The translations under genes were made by a program, and so were the position numbers. Shown piece after piece: positions 16,601 through 23,920 of a stretch of DNA of 64,000 nucleotides. The notes below the pieces were generated by a model, which ran no database searches, was not told the origin of the DNA, and saw only the letters and a list, made by a program, of their open reading frames with translations. Source of the DNA: a virus. Positions within the stretch are counted from its first letter, which is position 1. The number at the start of each line of letters is the position of its first letter. The DNA is taken from positions 1 through 64,000 of IMG/VR virus record IMGVR_UViG_3300046028_001578; one strand, written 5' to 3'.

Positions 16601-17411
16601 TAATAATAGGATCTTTTGTTTTTTCTTCAAACCATGCCTGTGCGTTGAAGTTTGTATCTTTTCTAACAAGCATCTGTTCAATGTCAGCTGTATCTTTCGG
16701 CATCAATCCGTTACGCTCTTCTTCAGGAGTACGCCAAGCATCAGCAGCGGTGGCTGTATACCACTTCCAAACGCCACCAGCAATAGCTTGTGTGTCTCTA
16801 TTAGAGGCTTCCTGTACATCTAATATACCATAAGTTTTGGGTGCAGATTGTGCTTTACGAACAGAAGCAAAAGTTAAATAATCTATAGTTTCTTTAATTC
16901 GTAATTGGTTTTGTGTTAATGCTAGCGGATCAACAATTGCACCCGCTGGTTCATTATTCATCAACAGAGTCAAACGCTCTCGTGCCGTTTGAATCCCTTC
17001 TTCAGTTAACTGGCTATCTCCATACAGAATTCGTTGAACCGGACTTCTTGCTAAAAAGAGTGCTTTAATAGCAGCACCTTTTATGGGATCATTAAAAAGT
17101 TTTTTATCTGTTATTCCCCACACATTTGCAAGATTAAACAATGATTCATACGAACCTTGTGTAGCTCCTACATTAGCTTCTAAATCATTTATATTTCGCC
17201 AAGTATCAAATGCTTCTTGTCTTCTTGCATATGCGTCACGATCCCATATATCTCTAGTATCTATCCATCTAGAGGGGGAATTAAAAAAGGTTGGTATGTT
17301 TCTATTTGCAGTGGGTAGCCCACGAAACTCAGCATCTTTAACTTCTAGTGATAAAGGTGTTTGATCTGGGGTTTGTAACGGTTTAGCTGATAGGTTAATA
17401 TAATCAGACAT
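7602..17411 (-). CDS. Giant internal virion protein with zincin motif (gp16 position), 3269 aa
   Basis: The last late gene, in the place of T7 gp16, the ejected inner-core protein, but more than twice its usual length (about 1300 aa). Starts MSDYINLSAKPLQT behind AGAAAGG. Residues about 330-480 are Gly/Ala-rich hydrophobic stretches that could enter membranes. Around residue 958 is FLHEIGHAIIHESF, a HExxH zinc-protease site, followed about 60 residues later by EELFVETYSQF, a likely third-ligand helix. Residues about 2120-2150 are a Pro-rich repeat (PTKPTEPVDPTKPTEPVD type). I do not see the transglycosylase of T7 gp16. Role inferred: ejection with the genome, forming part of the channel, and perhaps cleaving a cell-envelope or host protein. 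Confidence 0.85.
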   Translation of the reverse strand: MSDYINLSAKPLQTPDQTPLSLEVKDAEFRGLPTANRNIPTFFNSPSRWIDTRDIWDRDAYARRQEAFDTWRNINDLEANVGATQGSYESLFNLANVWGITDKKLFNDPIKGAAIKALFLARSPVQRILYGDSQLTEEGIQTARERLTLLMNNEPAGAIVDPLALTQNQLRIKETIDYLTFASVRKAQSAPKTYGILDVQEASNRDTQAIAGGVWKWYTATAADAWRTPEEERNGLMPKDTADIEQMLVRKDTNFNAQAWFEEKTKDPIIREAMFDNGISLEMVISARNADEAEFYIKRAMTVSNIQSRIANYTANANWLTKSTLRTIVPFAEGMVLTPDFVPFMLTTGAVGGLVKVGGALLGQTLGKATAYQLVKTGTMSAINARRVVGATGKVFGALTTLPIGAHPAYLANSSIFVRLGASAASLGSISALHDIAVQESEMAYAAALEYADPEAQIEFDNYRVFESFGHGAITGSVLFAGSSILSSLTGALSSGLFGVKQTIRLPGVQPITVRGERSFTFKNTPFGELADAFGSIKTRAGTLLNKQPAEVVINEALMKDTKPTIDDLATETQTQVNRAGARAADTADAAASKPVSSQMARLDNETRAQYASRMGLNRTISNSLEFLSELGRRTNADVAANDTIGNDGSTIFNMSPTSRARILIDAEARITEAKAAETAGHSGKALPKDRETFYTKLERDRKRWLTNSIKQLTKVERKEFYTSLRGQPVADRVAIARDTAVSAATRNAAADSVAAQLLEAARTKQKPDNLPPEVSAAVDAATLENAVTGRISEETAGVVKASIAGIQTNKIAKITKIVQRVVKRTMSAEKKAKIQQLAQNHYNFLKIVSDKAPTIMAEVNSIRFFDFINDMVDVHGIMSKEDRTILLAVALEFDFDSKAFDVKYVFDADPNSIAIGAFDYVTDPANIKLVIFTESIKKANAATVNTPSSLTAKTFLHEIGHAIIHESFGPTKYIEMLELYNQEISKAPIFGTTDLMRTYQIPYFFKNAEELFVETYSQFVFARGQAELVASFTPSQKHFMFNIIEDILDRVIDVVYVLDESHYFRAAQPLIMEMQRTQTLLQPELSVSKVFFDLYNARDDVFNSTVGSIAYWNNLPIKDVITGAKSRVSFTKAEFQFIEDIIVDTPHALGAYTLLKAHGKTLVVDEPMGPRFTKSLYDFVFFLKLLEETEFHQRIFKALVADKTNVGSTYISTLDTEDTSRQTFLPYNSIHNTVAMMMMQYTGKGHKDSPVLFNESEWQPLLRQLQSDFTTSNSVVFRVKGTLKHGLVTPNGLVDIISLAAVDADILVAHLAAQIANKPKVRPSEIKPKNETEVSVDRGVIPFTTEGFAAALDTVTKKDAATAITGIMDIIDPFTLAAISRSNDPFEAVKLLSTLVKNNKLYYDKNIQKWSLVKEKVAEPKAPVTAGKKTRTLKDYASDVPEASDSVILTMDNILKHLGDLTNPAHPQGKLVLRMVLGDTKNLANALDAIQSKLLSFTEKTKDGDLYFESLIASGGLTNVTDLRKLLVTSAKNALKDIQGKGQNLKVPGITKLEKLKKTAEAKLQKAIESGDKETAKDLQDELLAINFELETTKPRNTESTGKTTVSGETFELEVVSMPIVTTAGEKEVAPAKTQDMVRGTFLYQVDSFMRFLDPNAKTLTKLFDEDQRKLWDYLVRGTTTLAGGARKAIPTDAELATKSEVIFGRPLEISRVQEIRSASLAKLGEVQAMLKLTPRDILEGFEGMKDGNLNPTGPLANKIRALTEVPKLTKIEPQPVVTPVAPEMIKQMVATQVTDAMALRSKAKKKEVPIPEAVPPANTTVVYTLTNADGKQIGPEVMTAEAADKLIANHTDPLVKEALAVPDKDVVTTTTEGEVLVKPKTEATSLGSARIEDSDGTLVMKDGVTTIAKVDPPKITEATPVVNVVKKPAPKPVKTPLVETEEHINFERVVNEDAALARANGIDVKFLSHFQKAYWTVMKGFDTGGAKTSATPLFQKLFSIYVSINDSIQKSNLTKFGQDKVNEFWKTVDTLRAAELKRIATDPGYKRLSDSALLETAAKKIHREYLAPVLLGVDVEIRSVDGEYKIVGKKRKMVKVVEPSPFPEPVAEEKPTPTAKPVDEVSPPKPTEPVDPTKPTEPVDPTKPVAPAIPEVPAKTEEVVSKEKATLASLLSVAKRMAMPLRMSSFIGHIFGGSNRAERNWWQASTSSLVNILQGASRLGDTFRSDFPIIRVFASLMDGTRNVTGLLVAPGEIPIQTLLSAKGMESRILLRLASAQLDVLKNFGGTTKVMERFQNYMWEKIAKGEEITVAGLVKDMGMEEAAAKDILPSILNLVDIDFRTKDLFLRLSRETELGVAYDVNGNPYDPKTWMNVQLDHEKLNRMSAADTTAVLEALATSRRQRKMGDRLDLNTLIVLGWLDANAVGGGDTGGLLLRNRTFSNGPGSRSLSAETLKILKIDGSLGGPTTSTIASLARHGDPYNTFVIESNSVVTPYRVPKARADLSPADLLIYDTAVSGDTSMYTPRWQKALNNQELVRVEMLELLEHKMKRGRYIETKGQDRPLLKMDQREDVQLAIAGLTPEEILADTTGILKSIIRTNLAEAQHFFLSGRLTELLFQKELDRMFGRTGTTIEDALNVGLEYESKSLDARAKKEGWSERRTKAAQESLKRGITRLREEYRSNVNTLPYSEKTSAGTVAEGGLTLARIATSPGFWLSAGPEVVNVLTHTNVVDYPKTAAEAFKHIFGKYRSSKSAFLNSPIGDISFSLQSLMPEMSNRYIEQLNKGAYEIDSTVDVFNTNLKPKYDNKAGQLAEKVERGAQSFGSLAQITNFVRQLAKHEMQRDIFTNLKKGRIQKLIKAMEDPANRQLFTNYLEASLKSARAERTLWKKFAGLAREIGFGKDPHEALMYLKYGLNTTEVLTHLEWAIDKVGDKEGRVNFHELQRLAEDVRRRPVDGINVDTLDSAVKSYMHAIEAEIARKRAPEPYGLNKMTDMESRSSLGRVIYALTGWLRAFHDGRIVDYSNKSSLGYLKFLAAYAAIDGFVNMIKEWLMGRDVSDIAKEMVDNPASILTRVAHSIPLFGIANSVFEMALNKVSGGSLFSPTMELSTPGLGVISSMFSRTDKGLSKAYSAIKEGDIPTALGGLTNASIIGPALINKSPLAVPVRILEESLALDEKAGLERYLNVVQRPATPYANKMNQSVSSDASRMFSGSIPTATRNLAQEGEAYRKANAFMGQPKGSPSIPFAEGNAAGTSAPLADLLKRINKP

Positions 17412-17447
17412 TCAGTGCCTTTCTGGGAGCATTGCGCCATGAATAGG

Positions 17448-20400
17448 TTATTTGTTTAGTAGTCTTAATAGGTAATCTTTGGTAAGTTGTTTACGATTTT
17501 CAATAGCAGTCTTGTCTGCACTTCGTCCAGTTGGTAGTACCCACTTTTCAAAGTAAGCAATCTTGAATTGAACACCATAAAATTTATCATTCATTGTGGT
17601 AGTTATAATATAATCTAAAGAAGGACCAATGTAAGGATACTTTGGATCCTTCTTTAAATCAGTAGCTACTTCTTGTAATTCTTTTTTGAATGCCGAATTA
17701 AAAGCAATAACTTCTGGAAGTTCTTGAAATACCCCAGTTTGGTTCTTTGGTTGTAAAGCCTTTACTTCATTATTAGTTAAAGACATGTGGCGTATTACAT
17801 CTTGTCCTGTTAGTGGAAAAGATTCTAATGCCATTTGAGGTATAATTTTACTAGGATCAGTTTCATTAGTAGCACTGCCAACTAATCGCATTTGGAATTC
17901 AAATGCTACGGGATTCCAGCCATCCTTAGTAAACTGTCGGATACGCTTTACAGACGCAGCATCGTAGTCCTTATAAACAACTGTAGCATCTACATCATCT
18001 TTTGTCAAAATTTCTAAAGCTACATTTACTTGTTGTTGAGCAATGGGAGAGCCATAGCTTTCTCGTAATACCTTTGTAGACTCACTACCACTATAAGTAG
18101 TAGGTGTCAATGGCAAACGATACTTATCAGGAATACGGTTTATATCTGTAATATTTGGATCGGCATACTCCAGCGTATTAGGTAAGTAACCATTATCTAA
18201 CCAGAAATGTTTCCAATCAATACTAGCAGCTAAGTATGCATCCTTTGGATCTACATCAATTCCATCAAGGTTTAAGGCTTCACGGAATTCTTTATACTTA
18301 GCAGTGTACTCAGCTTCATACTTTGAAGGAAGAATTGTAGTATCGGTTCTTGGATTAGATACATTAAAATAAGTGTTGTCTATTAACTGTTCTACAACTG
18401 CCTTAGCTTTACCTGCTAAATCTCTTTTAGTTTGCTGATAAGTGAAAGCATTTGTAAATCTTTGAGTATATGAATTATCATCTTCTGAGCTTTGTTTACC
18501 CCCAAGAAGTAATGTCATAGGTGCATCATAAACATCTTTTGGTATTACATCCTTACTAATATAAATATCTTCTGTTCTAGCTTCTTGAAACACACTATAT
18601 CCTAACACACCTGCTGCTTTAATTTGATCAAAGTATGTGGGTGAACTTGGATTGACTAGAACTTTACCAGCTTTTCTGCCAGAAGGAATAGAAAAAGTTC
18701 CCTTTGGTATAGAAATACCTAGTTCTTCTTCAGCTTCTTTAGCTGCAACATCATTCCAATCAGTAATTGGTTTTATATTTAAAACCTTAGCTTTAACAAT
18801 ACCAAACATATAGGCAGCAACATCTGTATTAGTCTTTGCTCCTTTGGCTATAGCAGCTTCATACATTAAAGGTATGTTCCGATTTGTAAACAGATTACGA
18901 GTACCACCAGTAGATAACTCAGTTTTTAGAATATCTGTGGTTTCTTTAAGTTCTGGTATACTTTTTGATGCTGTAACAAAAGTATCTACATTCAGTTTAA
19001 ACCAAGTCGTAAACTCAGTAAGACTACCTATAGGTACACTACCACTCTCACCAAAAATAGAAATCATTTGTTTATTTGATACAGCAGATGCATTATTAAT
19101 ATAAACAGAATTATCTTGTGGTGTTTTGTATGGTGCTGTATCAGCATAAGATAACACAGAACTTCTTATTGGTTTAGTTTCATCTGAATTAACCTCTGCT
19201 ACTGTAGTAGCAATACCACTATCTTTTAGATCTTGTCCAAATGCTAAAGCCTCTGGTGAACCTTGAGGATATGAAGGTAACGATAAAGCTGGTTGGTTTG
19301 TTACTCTATTTTTTGGAGTAAACCTATCATTTATAAAAGATGTACTTACAATAACTTCTTTAAGTAGATTAGATTGTGTGCCATCTTTGTTAATTAATGT
19401 TTTAGATGGAAGAGTTTTAAAACTAATTGGAATACCACCGTTCTCTGAGTTAATATACGCAGAGTTATTACCAGTTAAATCTATTTCCATACCCCATTTT
19501 GACGCGTCATCTAAATCTGCTATAACAATTTTAGCTAATTCTAGTTTTCGATCCATAGAATCAGTAGGTTTACCACCATACCGAGCTTGTATACTAGGAC
19601 TACATGCTGCAGCTAAGCGGACAATATCGACTGCAGGAGGATAAGTTCCAGTGTTAACACTATTTTGATTTGTTCTTACACCTTTGAGTTGCGAAGCTAC
19701 TAAATCAAACAATTGCTCATCAACATCTGGTATAATACTTTGTGCTGTATCAACTAGGTTAACATCCATTTTTTGCATGGTGTTAGGACTACGCAAAGCT
19801 GTCATGGCATCTGGCGTTTCTAATACATTTTTAACTAGAGTTGCTTGTTGTTCTTTTCTTTTTTTAGGGTCTTTTATAAATGGAGGTATCCAACCATAAC
19901 CCTCTTGTCTTAAAGCAACTAAGCTTCCATCATCGGTTTCTAAAGTAACTATACCCATTCTACTTTTTGTATTTAAGCTATAAGAAGTAACAAGAGTTTT
20001 TAATTTATCCTCATCTAGTTGTCCATTAGTGTTTTCATAGAAACTTGGATTTGCAAGTATGTCTGCCATAGCAAACATTACAGCTGCTTTAATATCAGGA
20101 CTACCTTGAAATAGCGTAGCAATATTTTTATTATCTCCAGGCGTTGCATCAACAATAAACTCTTCACCTTTTAAAGTCACTGCGTTTGAAGTATAAGCAG
20201 CCATAAAAGCTTTATGTTCGTCACTATCTGGTACTAAATCAAATATAGTAGCAGCTATTTGTAATGCCACATTATTGCGAAACTGAACATCATTTGCAAG
20301 ACTCATAGGGGCTTGTTTTGCTTTTCTTACACCACCTATATTCGGCATCTCTAACTCAGTTACATACTCTAAAACTTGTAGTCTAGATGTATCTGTCATT

Positions 20401-21638
20401 GCCTGTAGTTTACTTATTTGTTCAAAAGGCATTCCTTCATTTACAGCTTCTCTAAGTAACAATGCTAGACTGTGATCTGCTTTAGATAACTCTAACTCAC
20501 TAATAGCATGAGCTAAATGTGCTGTTGGAATTTGACTCAGTACTTTACCATTTAACCATAGTTGTTGTGGAGACTGGGCTGAAGAATTACTAAGAGAAAA
20601 CTTAATTTTCTTTTTCCAATCTTGACCAATTTCTCCAGTAACAGTAACTGAAAAGTTGTCCTCATAATAAGGATTTCCTTGTATCCTTGACCACAATATA
20701 TCCATTTCTTCTTTGGTTAGAGAATCCAAATTAGATTCAGGATTTAAATATGTTCTACCCTCTTTATCCATAATTACAAGAGGAATACCATTACTATCAG
20801 GTCTTGGTTGTTGTTTTCCTTCTACAATATCAAAACCAAACTTAGTTCCATTTTCATTTAGATATTCAGGTCCACCTTCATCAAAAAACAATGGAAGCTT
20901 ACCACTACTTATTCTATCAAATATAATATCTTTGTTAGTCTGTTTTCTAACACCATTCTTAACACCCATGCGATCTTCTATTTCTGTTTGTTTTCCAACA
21001 TAAGTAGAGATAGCATCCCACTCAGTCTTACGAACAGTTGTTTCAATATCTCTATCAGCTTTTCTAGATAGGACTGCTAAGCGTTGGTAAGCAGAACCTA
21101 ATGATTTAATCGGGCTTTTAGTTTCATCCCAGTAATCAATAGCTGGTTGGAATAAAGAACCTTGTCCATTTTCTAAAGCAAGATTAGCTTGTTTTTTCCA
21201 CTCAGTTCGATGTTCTCTAATATTTGTTATTGTCTGTTCAATACTTGTAGTTGATTCTTCAGTTGGACCTGTTACTTTAACTCCTGCTTGTATGCTTTGT
21301 AACTTATCATACTCTGCACTAATTTTAGCTTGGAACTCATCACTTAAATCAACAACAGCATTACCCTTAGATGTAATCAAATGATCAATTACAGCACCAA
21401 AGGTTTCATTGGCAATTTTAAATCCACTTTCTCCAAGTGCATACCAATCAATATCAGCACCCTCAATTCCAATAGGCTGTTGTGCAAATTGGGTTGGAGT
21501 TTCCTTGTATAGGTTAATAGACTCAGGAGGAGTAAACCCACCCTTAGGTCCTGTTTCAAAGACAGTCTGCTCTAAAGGGTCTAGTGTTTTCTTACCGAGT
21601 AAATTACTTAATTCCTTCTGCATATTCGTATCAGCCAT
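17448..21638 (-). CDS. Internal virion protein (gp15 position), 1396 aa
   Basis: Start chosen at MADTNMQKELSNLLGKK, which follows TTTGGAG at good spacing; the frame could extend five codons to a TTG. The long, mostly helical soluble protein has no recognisable catalytic motif. It lies between the gp14-like pair and the giant gp16-like protein, and its length is about twice T7 gp15. Order and direction support a DNA-ejection inner-core protein. The assignment rests on position rather than sequence similarity. Confidence 0.75.
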   Translation of the reverse strand: MADTNMQKELSNLLGKKTLDPLEQTVFETGPKGGFTPPESINLYKETPTQFAQQPIGIEGADIDWYALGESGFKIANETFGAVIDHLITSKGNAVVDLSDEFQAKISAEYDKLQSIQAGVKVTGPTEESTTSIEQTITNIREHRTEWKKQANLALENGQGSLFQPAIDYWDETKSPIKSLGSAYQRLAVLSRKADRDIETTVRKTEWDAISTYVGKQTEIEDRMGVKNGVRKQTNKDIIFDRISSGKLPLFFDEGGPEYLNENGTKFGFDIVEGKQQPRPDSNGIPLVIMDKEGRTYLNPESNLDSLTKEEMDILWSRIQGNPYYEDNFSVTVTGEIGQDWKKKIKFSLSNSSAQSPQQLWLNGKVLSQIPTAHLAHAISELELSKADHSLALLLREAVNEGMPFEQISKLQAMTDTSRLQVLEYVTELEMPNIGGVRKAKQAPMSLANDVQFRNNVALQIAATIFDLVPDSDEHKAFMAAYTSNAVTLKGEEFIVDATPGDNKNIATLFQGSPDIKAAVMFAMADILANPSFYENTNGQLDEDKLKTLVTSYSLNTKSRMGIVTLETDDGSLVALRQEGYGWIPPFIKDPKKRKEQQATLVKNVLETPDAMTALRSPNTMQKMDVNLVDTAQSIIPDVDEQLFDLVASQLKGVRTNQNSVNTGTYPPAVDIVRLAAACSPSIQARYGGKPTDSMDRKLELAKIVIADLDDASKWGMEIDLTGNNSAYINSENGGIPISFKTLPSKTLINKDGTQSNLLKEVIVSTSFINDRFTPKNRVTNQPALSLPSYPQGSPEALAFGQDLKDSGIATTVAEVNSDETKPIRSSVLSYADTAPYKTPQDNSVYINNASAVSNKQMISIFGESGSVPIGSLTEFTTWFKLNVDTFVTASKSIPELKETTDILKTELSTGGTRNLFTNRNIPLMYEAAIAKGAKTNTDVAAYMFGIVKAKVLNIKPITDWNDVAAKEAEEELGISIPKGTFSIPSGRKAGKVLVNPSSPTYFDQIKAAGVLGYSVFQEARTEDIYISKDVIPKDVYDAPMTLLLGGKQSSEDDNSYTQRFTNAFTYQQTKRDLAGKAKAVVEQLIDNTYFNVSNPRTDTTILPSKYEAEYTAKYKEFREALNLDGIDVDPKDAYLAASIDWKHFWLDNGYLPNTLEYADPNITDINRIPDKYRLPLTPTTYSGSESTKVLRESYGSPIAQQQVNVALEILTKDDVDATVVYKDYDAASVKRIRQFTKDGWNPVAFEFQMRLVGSATNETDPSKIIPQMALESFPLTGQDVIRHMSLTNNEVKALQPKNQTGVFQELPEVIAFNSAFKKELQEVATDLKKDPKYPYIGPSLDYIITTTMNDKFYGVQFKIAYFEKWVLPTGRSADKTAIENRKQLTKDYLLRLLNK

Positions 21639-22674
21639 TGGTTGTATCTCCAAACATATTAGGGTATTTAGACATTGCTGTATAAATACTTTCTGTTAGT
21701 TCTTTTGTTGTTTTAATTCGACCAGAAGTAATCTCACCACGAAGACCACGATATACTTGGTCCTTTGATGAAGACTCTGGGTTAACTGCAAAGGCTTCAT
21801 TCCATCTATCAATGTTATAATGACCTGCCTCTAATAACTTAGAGACTTCCATTGCAGACTGTCTCTCTTGACTAGAGATCACACTGCGTTGGGAATAGAT
21901 CTTATTCTCAATAGCTTCTTTAATTGGCTGTGTTGCTGACTCTTTAACTAAGACTTGCTCAGCAAACGAAGGAGAACCATAGGGATCATTAGGCATAGCT
22001 TGCTTACGATCCTGTAAACCAAAGCTTGGAATAAAAGTACCATTCTCATCATAGATACCAATACGACCATTGACTACAGAGGCTACATCAAACAAGTTCA
22101 TTTGTTCTAGCTTCATAAAGTCAGAAGAATGTTGGTCAGTAGACACATCAGGGTCTAGTTCATTCTTCATAAGGAACTGATTAACCTTACCACTCAATGA
22201 GTTAGAGTAGACCTGACTAGCCTTGCTGAAGTTAGCCGTAGCCACTACAGTTGATAGCTTAGCCAACTCAGGGGCTAAGGCTGCTCTTGCCCATTCAGGG
22301 GAGTTAGCCATACGATCTCGTAGGAAGAACTCCTTACTTGAGACACCACTGATATTGTTCAACTCAATAAGACTAGTGTTGATAAAGTCACTGGTTGCTC
22401 CATCTTTACCAGCTGGATGCATCTTCTCGTATTCCTTCCAAAAGTAATTCCTACTATTGTTGGAAAGACTGTCGAGGGAGTTATTCTTCTTCCAGTAATT
22501 GAATCTATTCTGTGCGTTAGTAGGATACATCTTAGTTGCTAACTCTGTGATCTGATTAATTTTAGCAATGTCTTGCTTGTCAATCATGTCCTCAGTGTTA
22601 ACCGCATCAACGGCATTAGTGTTTGTTTCAGTTGCAATCTGTTGCAATGAAGAGTATAAATCTTTTTTAGCCAT
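21631..22674 (-). CDS. Putative internal virion protein, 347 aa
   Basis: Starts MAKKDLYSSLQQIATETN. The protein is polar and helical, rich in Ser, Asn, Glu and Ala, with no visible signal or enzyme motif. It overlaps the start of the next gene by a few bases, indicating coupled expression within the virion block. T7 has three inner-core proteins; this phage seems to have a fourth here, perhaps a split or added partner of the gp15-like protein. Confidence 0.7.
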   Translation of the reverse strand: MAKKDLYSSLQQIATETNTNAVDAVNTEDMIDKQDIAKINQITELATKMYPTNAQNRFNYWKKNNSLDSLSNNSRNYFWKEYEKMHPAGKDGATSDFINTSLIELNNISGVSSKEFFLRDRMANSPEWARAALAPELAKLSTVVATANFSKASQVYSNSLSGKVNQFLMKNELDPDVSTDQHSSDFMKLEQMNLFDVASVVNGRIGIYDENGTFIPSFGLQDRKQAMPNDPYGSPSFAEQVLVKESATQPIKEAIENKIYSQRSVISSQERQSAMEVSKLLEAGHYNIDRWNEAFAVNPESSSKDQVYRGLRGEITSGRIKTTKELTESIYTAMSKYPNMFGDTTNG

Positions 22675-22685
22675 TTGTTATCCTT

Positions 22686-23432
22686 TTAAAAACGCATATC
22701 ATTTATATTTCCAAAAGTTGGCATTGGCGGCAGACTACCCATGCCCATTAAACCACCTGAGCCACCAGCAGCAGGTGGCTTATCTCCACCACTGCCATAC
22801 TTCATCTGAGCTTGAAGACCAACAGATGCTCCCTGCAGACCAGCTTGAATTAAACCCGTGGTCAATGCAGTTGAGGAGTTGTTAGCAATACCACCCTTAG
22901 ATGGGATGAAGACTCCAAGGTCTGGAGCAAAGGCATTGCCTCGCTGTCCTAGTCTTGTTTGTTGTTGTGTGATAATATCTTGATAGGCACTACGATGATT
23001 TAGCTTAAGGGCTACCATGTTGCTACCTAATGCTTCAATGTTCTGACGAAGCATTGCTCTAGCCGTTCCACTACTTCCAGTAATACCACGGCTTGTCATT
23101 GAAGAGATGAACTGTGCATTGACCTGTGAGGTTTGCTTGCTTAGTGTACTCTTTTGATTTGAGAATGACTTGTCTAAATAGTATTCTGATAATGCTCGTT
23201 CAGTTGCAGCACCCTTTTCAATCTGAGCACTACGCTGAAGGTTGGCTTGGAACTCTCGCATAACATTTCTGTCTTGCGTTGCCTTCTGCCATTGGTTCTG
23301 AAAGTTTGCATTCCTTTGCTGGATCTCTGCTGCTTGTGCTGCTGCGTCAGCTTGGCTAGCTGACCCCAATGCACCCATAACGCCAGAGGCTAAAGATAGT
23401 ACGCCCATTCCGACTGCTACTCCTACACCCAT
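22686..23432 (-). CDS. Internal virion protein (gp14-like), 248 aa
   Basis: The N-terminus is a Gly/Val/Ala-rich hydrophobic segment (MGVGVAVGMGVLSLASGVMG, residues 1-20), followed by an Ala/Gln-rich helical region (QADAAAQAAEIQQRN) and a Gly/Pro-rich C-terminus (GGSGGLMGMGSLPPMP). This layout and the motif SRGITGSSGTARAM are typical of gp14-type proteins of T7-like phages, which form the outer-membrane part of the ejection channel. Positioned after the terminase as in related phages. Confidence 0.8.
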   Translation of the reverse strand: MGVGVAVGMGVLSLASGVMGALGSASQADAAAQAAEIQQRNANFQNQWQKATQDRNVMREFQANLQRSAQIEKGAATERALSEYYLDKSFSNQKSTLSKQTSQVNAQFISSMTSRGITGSSGTARAMLRQNIEALGSNMVALKLNHRSAYQDIITQQQTRLGQRGNAFAPDLGVFIPSKGGIANNSSTALTTGLIQAGLQGASVGLQAQMKYGSGGDKPPAAGGSGGLMGMGSLPPMPTFGNINDMRF

Positions 23433-23920
23433 TTGAGTCCTCTTTCTAAGAAGGATAAGATATCTGGTATTGAATCTGTGAGATCCTCAGTACTTACCCG
23501 CATTATTTTATTTTGATTTTGATTGTTGAGCCACTCATTTAAATAAGTAGCATGCTCGTAGAATATATCTACTGGATTGATTAGAGTAGCAAAAACAGGA
23601 TGTAGTTCACACTCATCTTTAAAGACTTTGTACATACTATACATCTGAGCTAGCTTATCTTTTCTTTCTAAGACAACAATATGAGATATTCGATTTGTGT
23701 TAAGGGTTATTAAATCAGGATACCATAGTTTTACAATATGGTTATTTAATTGTTTAGGGTCTAGTGTGTTTGTTTCCCAGTATCCCTTAGGATTGTGTTT
23801 AGGAACAACCATGTTATTGAATGCCTCCCCTATGATGGGGAGTCCTGCCTTCTTAGCACTCTGCATTACGAATGAAGTACCAGTACGGGGACCAATACCT
23901 GTTACAACAGCTATACTCAT
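23423..23920 (-). CDS. Sulfotransferase-like P-loop protein, 165 aa
   Basis: Starts MSIAVVTGIGPRTGTSFVMQ: the strand-loop-helix with PRTGTS is the 5'-phosphosulfate loop seen in sulfotransferase-family proteins, where GxPRSGTS is typical. It is followed by NPKGYWE, also characteristic. The C-terminus contains ILSFLERGL, like the end of such domains. At 165 aa it is shorter than typical cellular sulfotransferases, so it may be a minimal or non-catalytic form. It overlaps the large terminase stop and precedes gp14; whether it modifies a virion part or the host is unknown. Confidence 0.65.
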   Translation of the reverse strand: MSIAVVTGIGPRTGTSFVMQSAKKAGLPIIGEAFNNMVVPKHNPKGYWETNTLDPKQLNNHIVKLWYPDLITLNTNRISHIVVLERKDKLAQMYSMYKVFKDECELHPVFATLINPVDIFYEHATYLNEWLNNQNQNKIMRVSTEDLTDSIPDILSFLERGLKWV

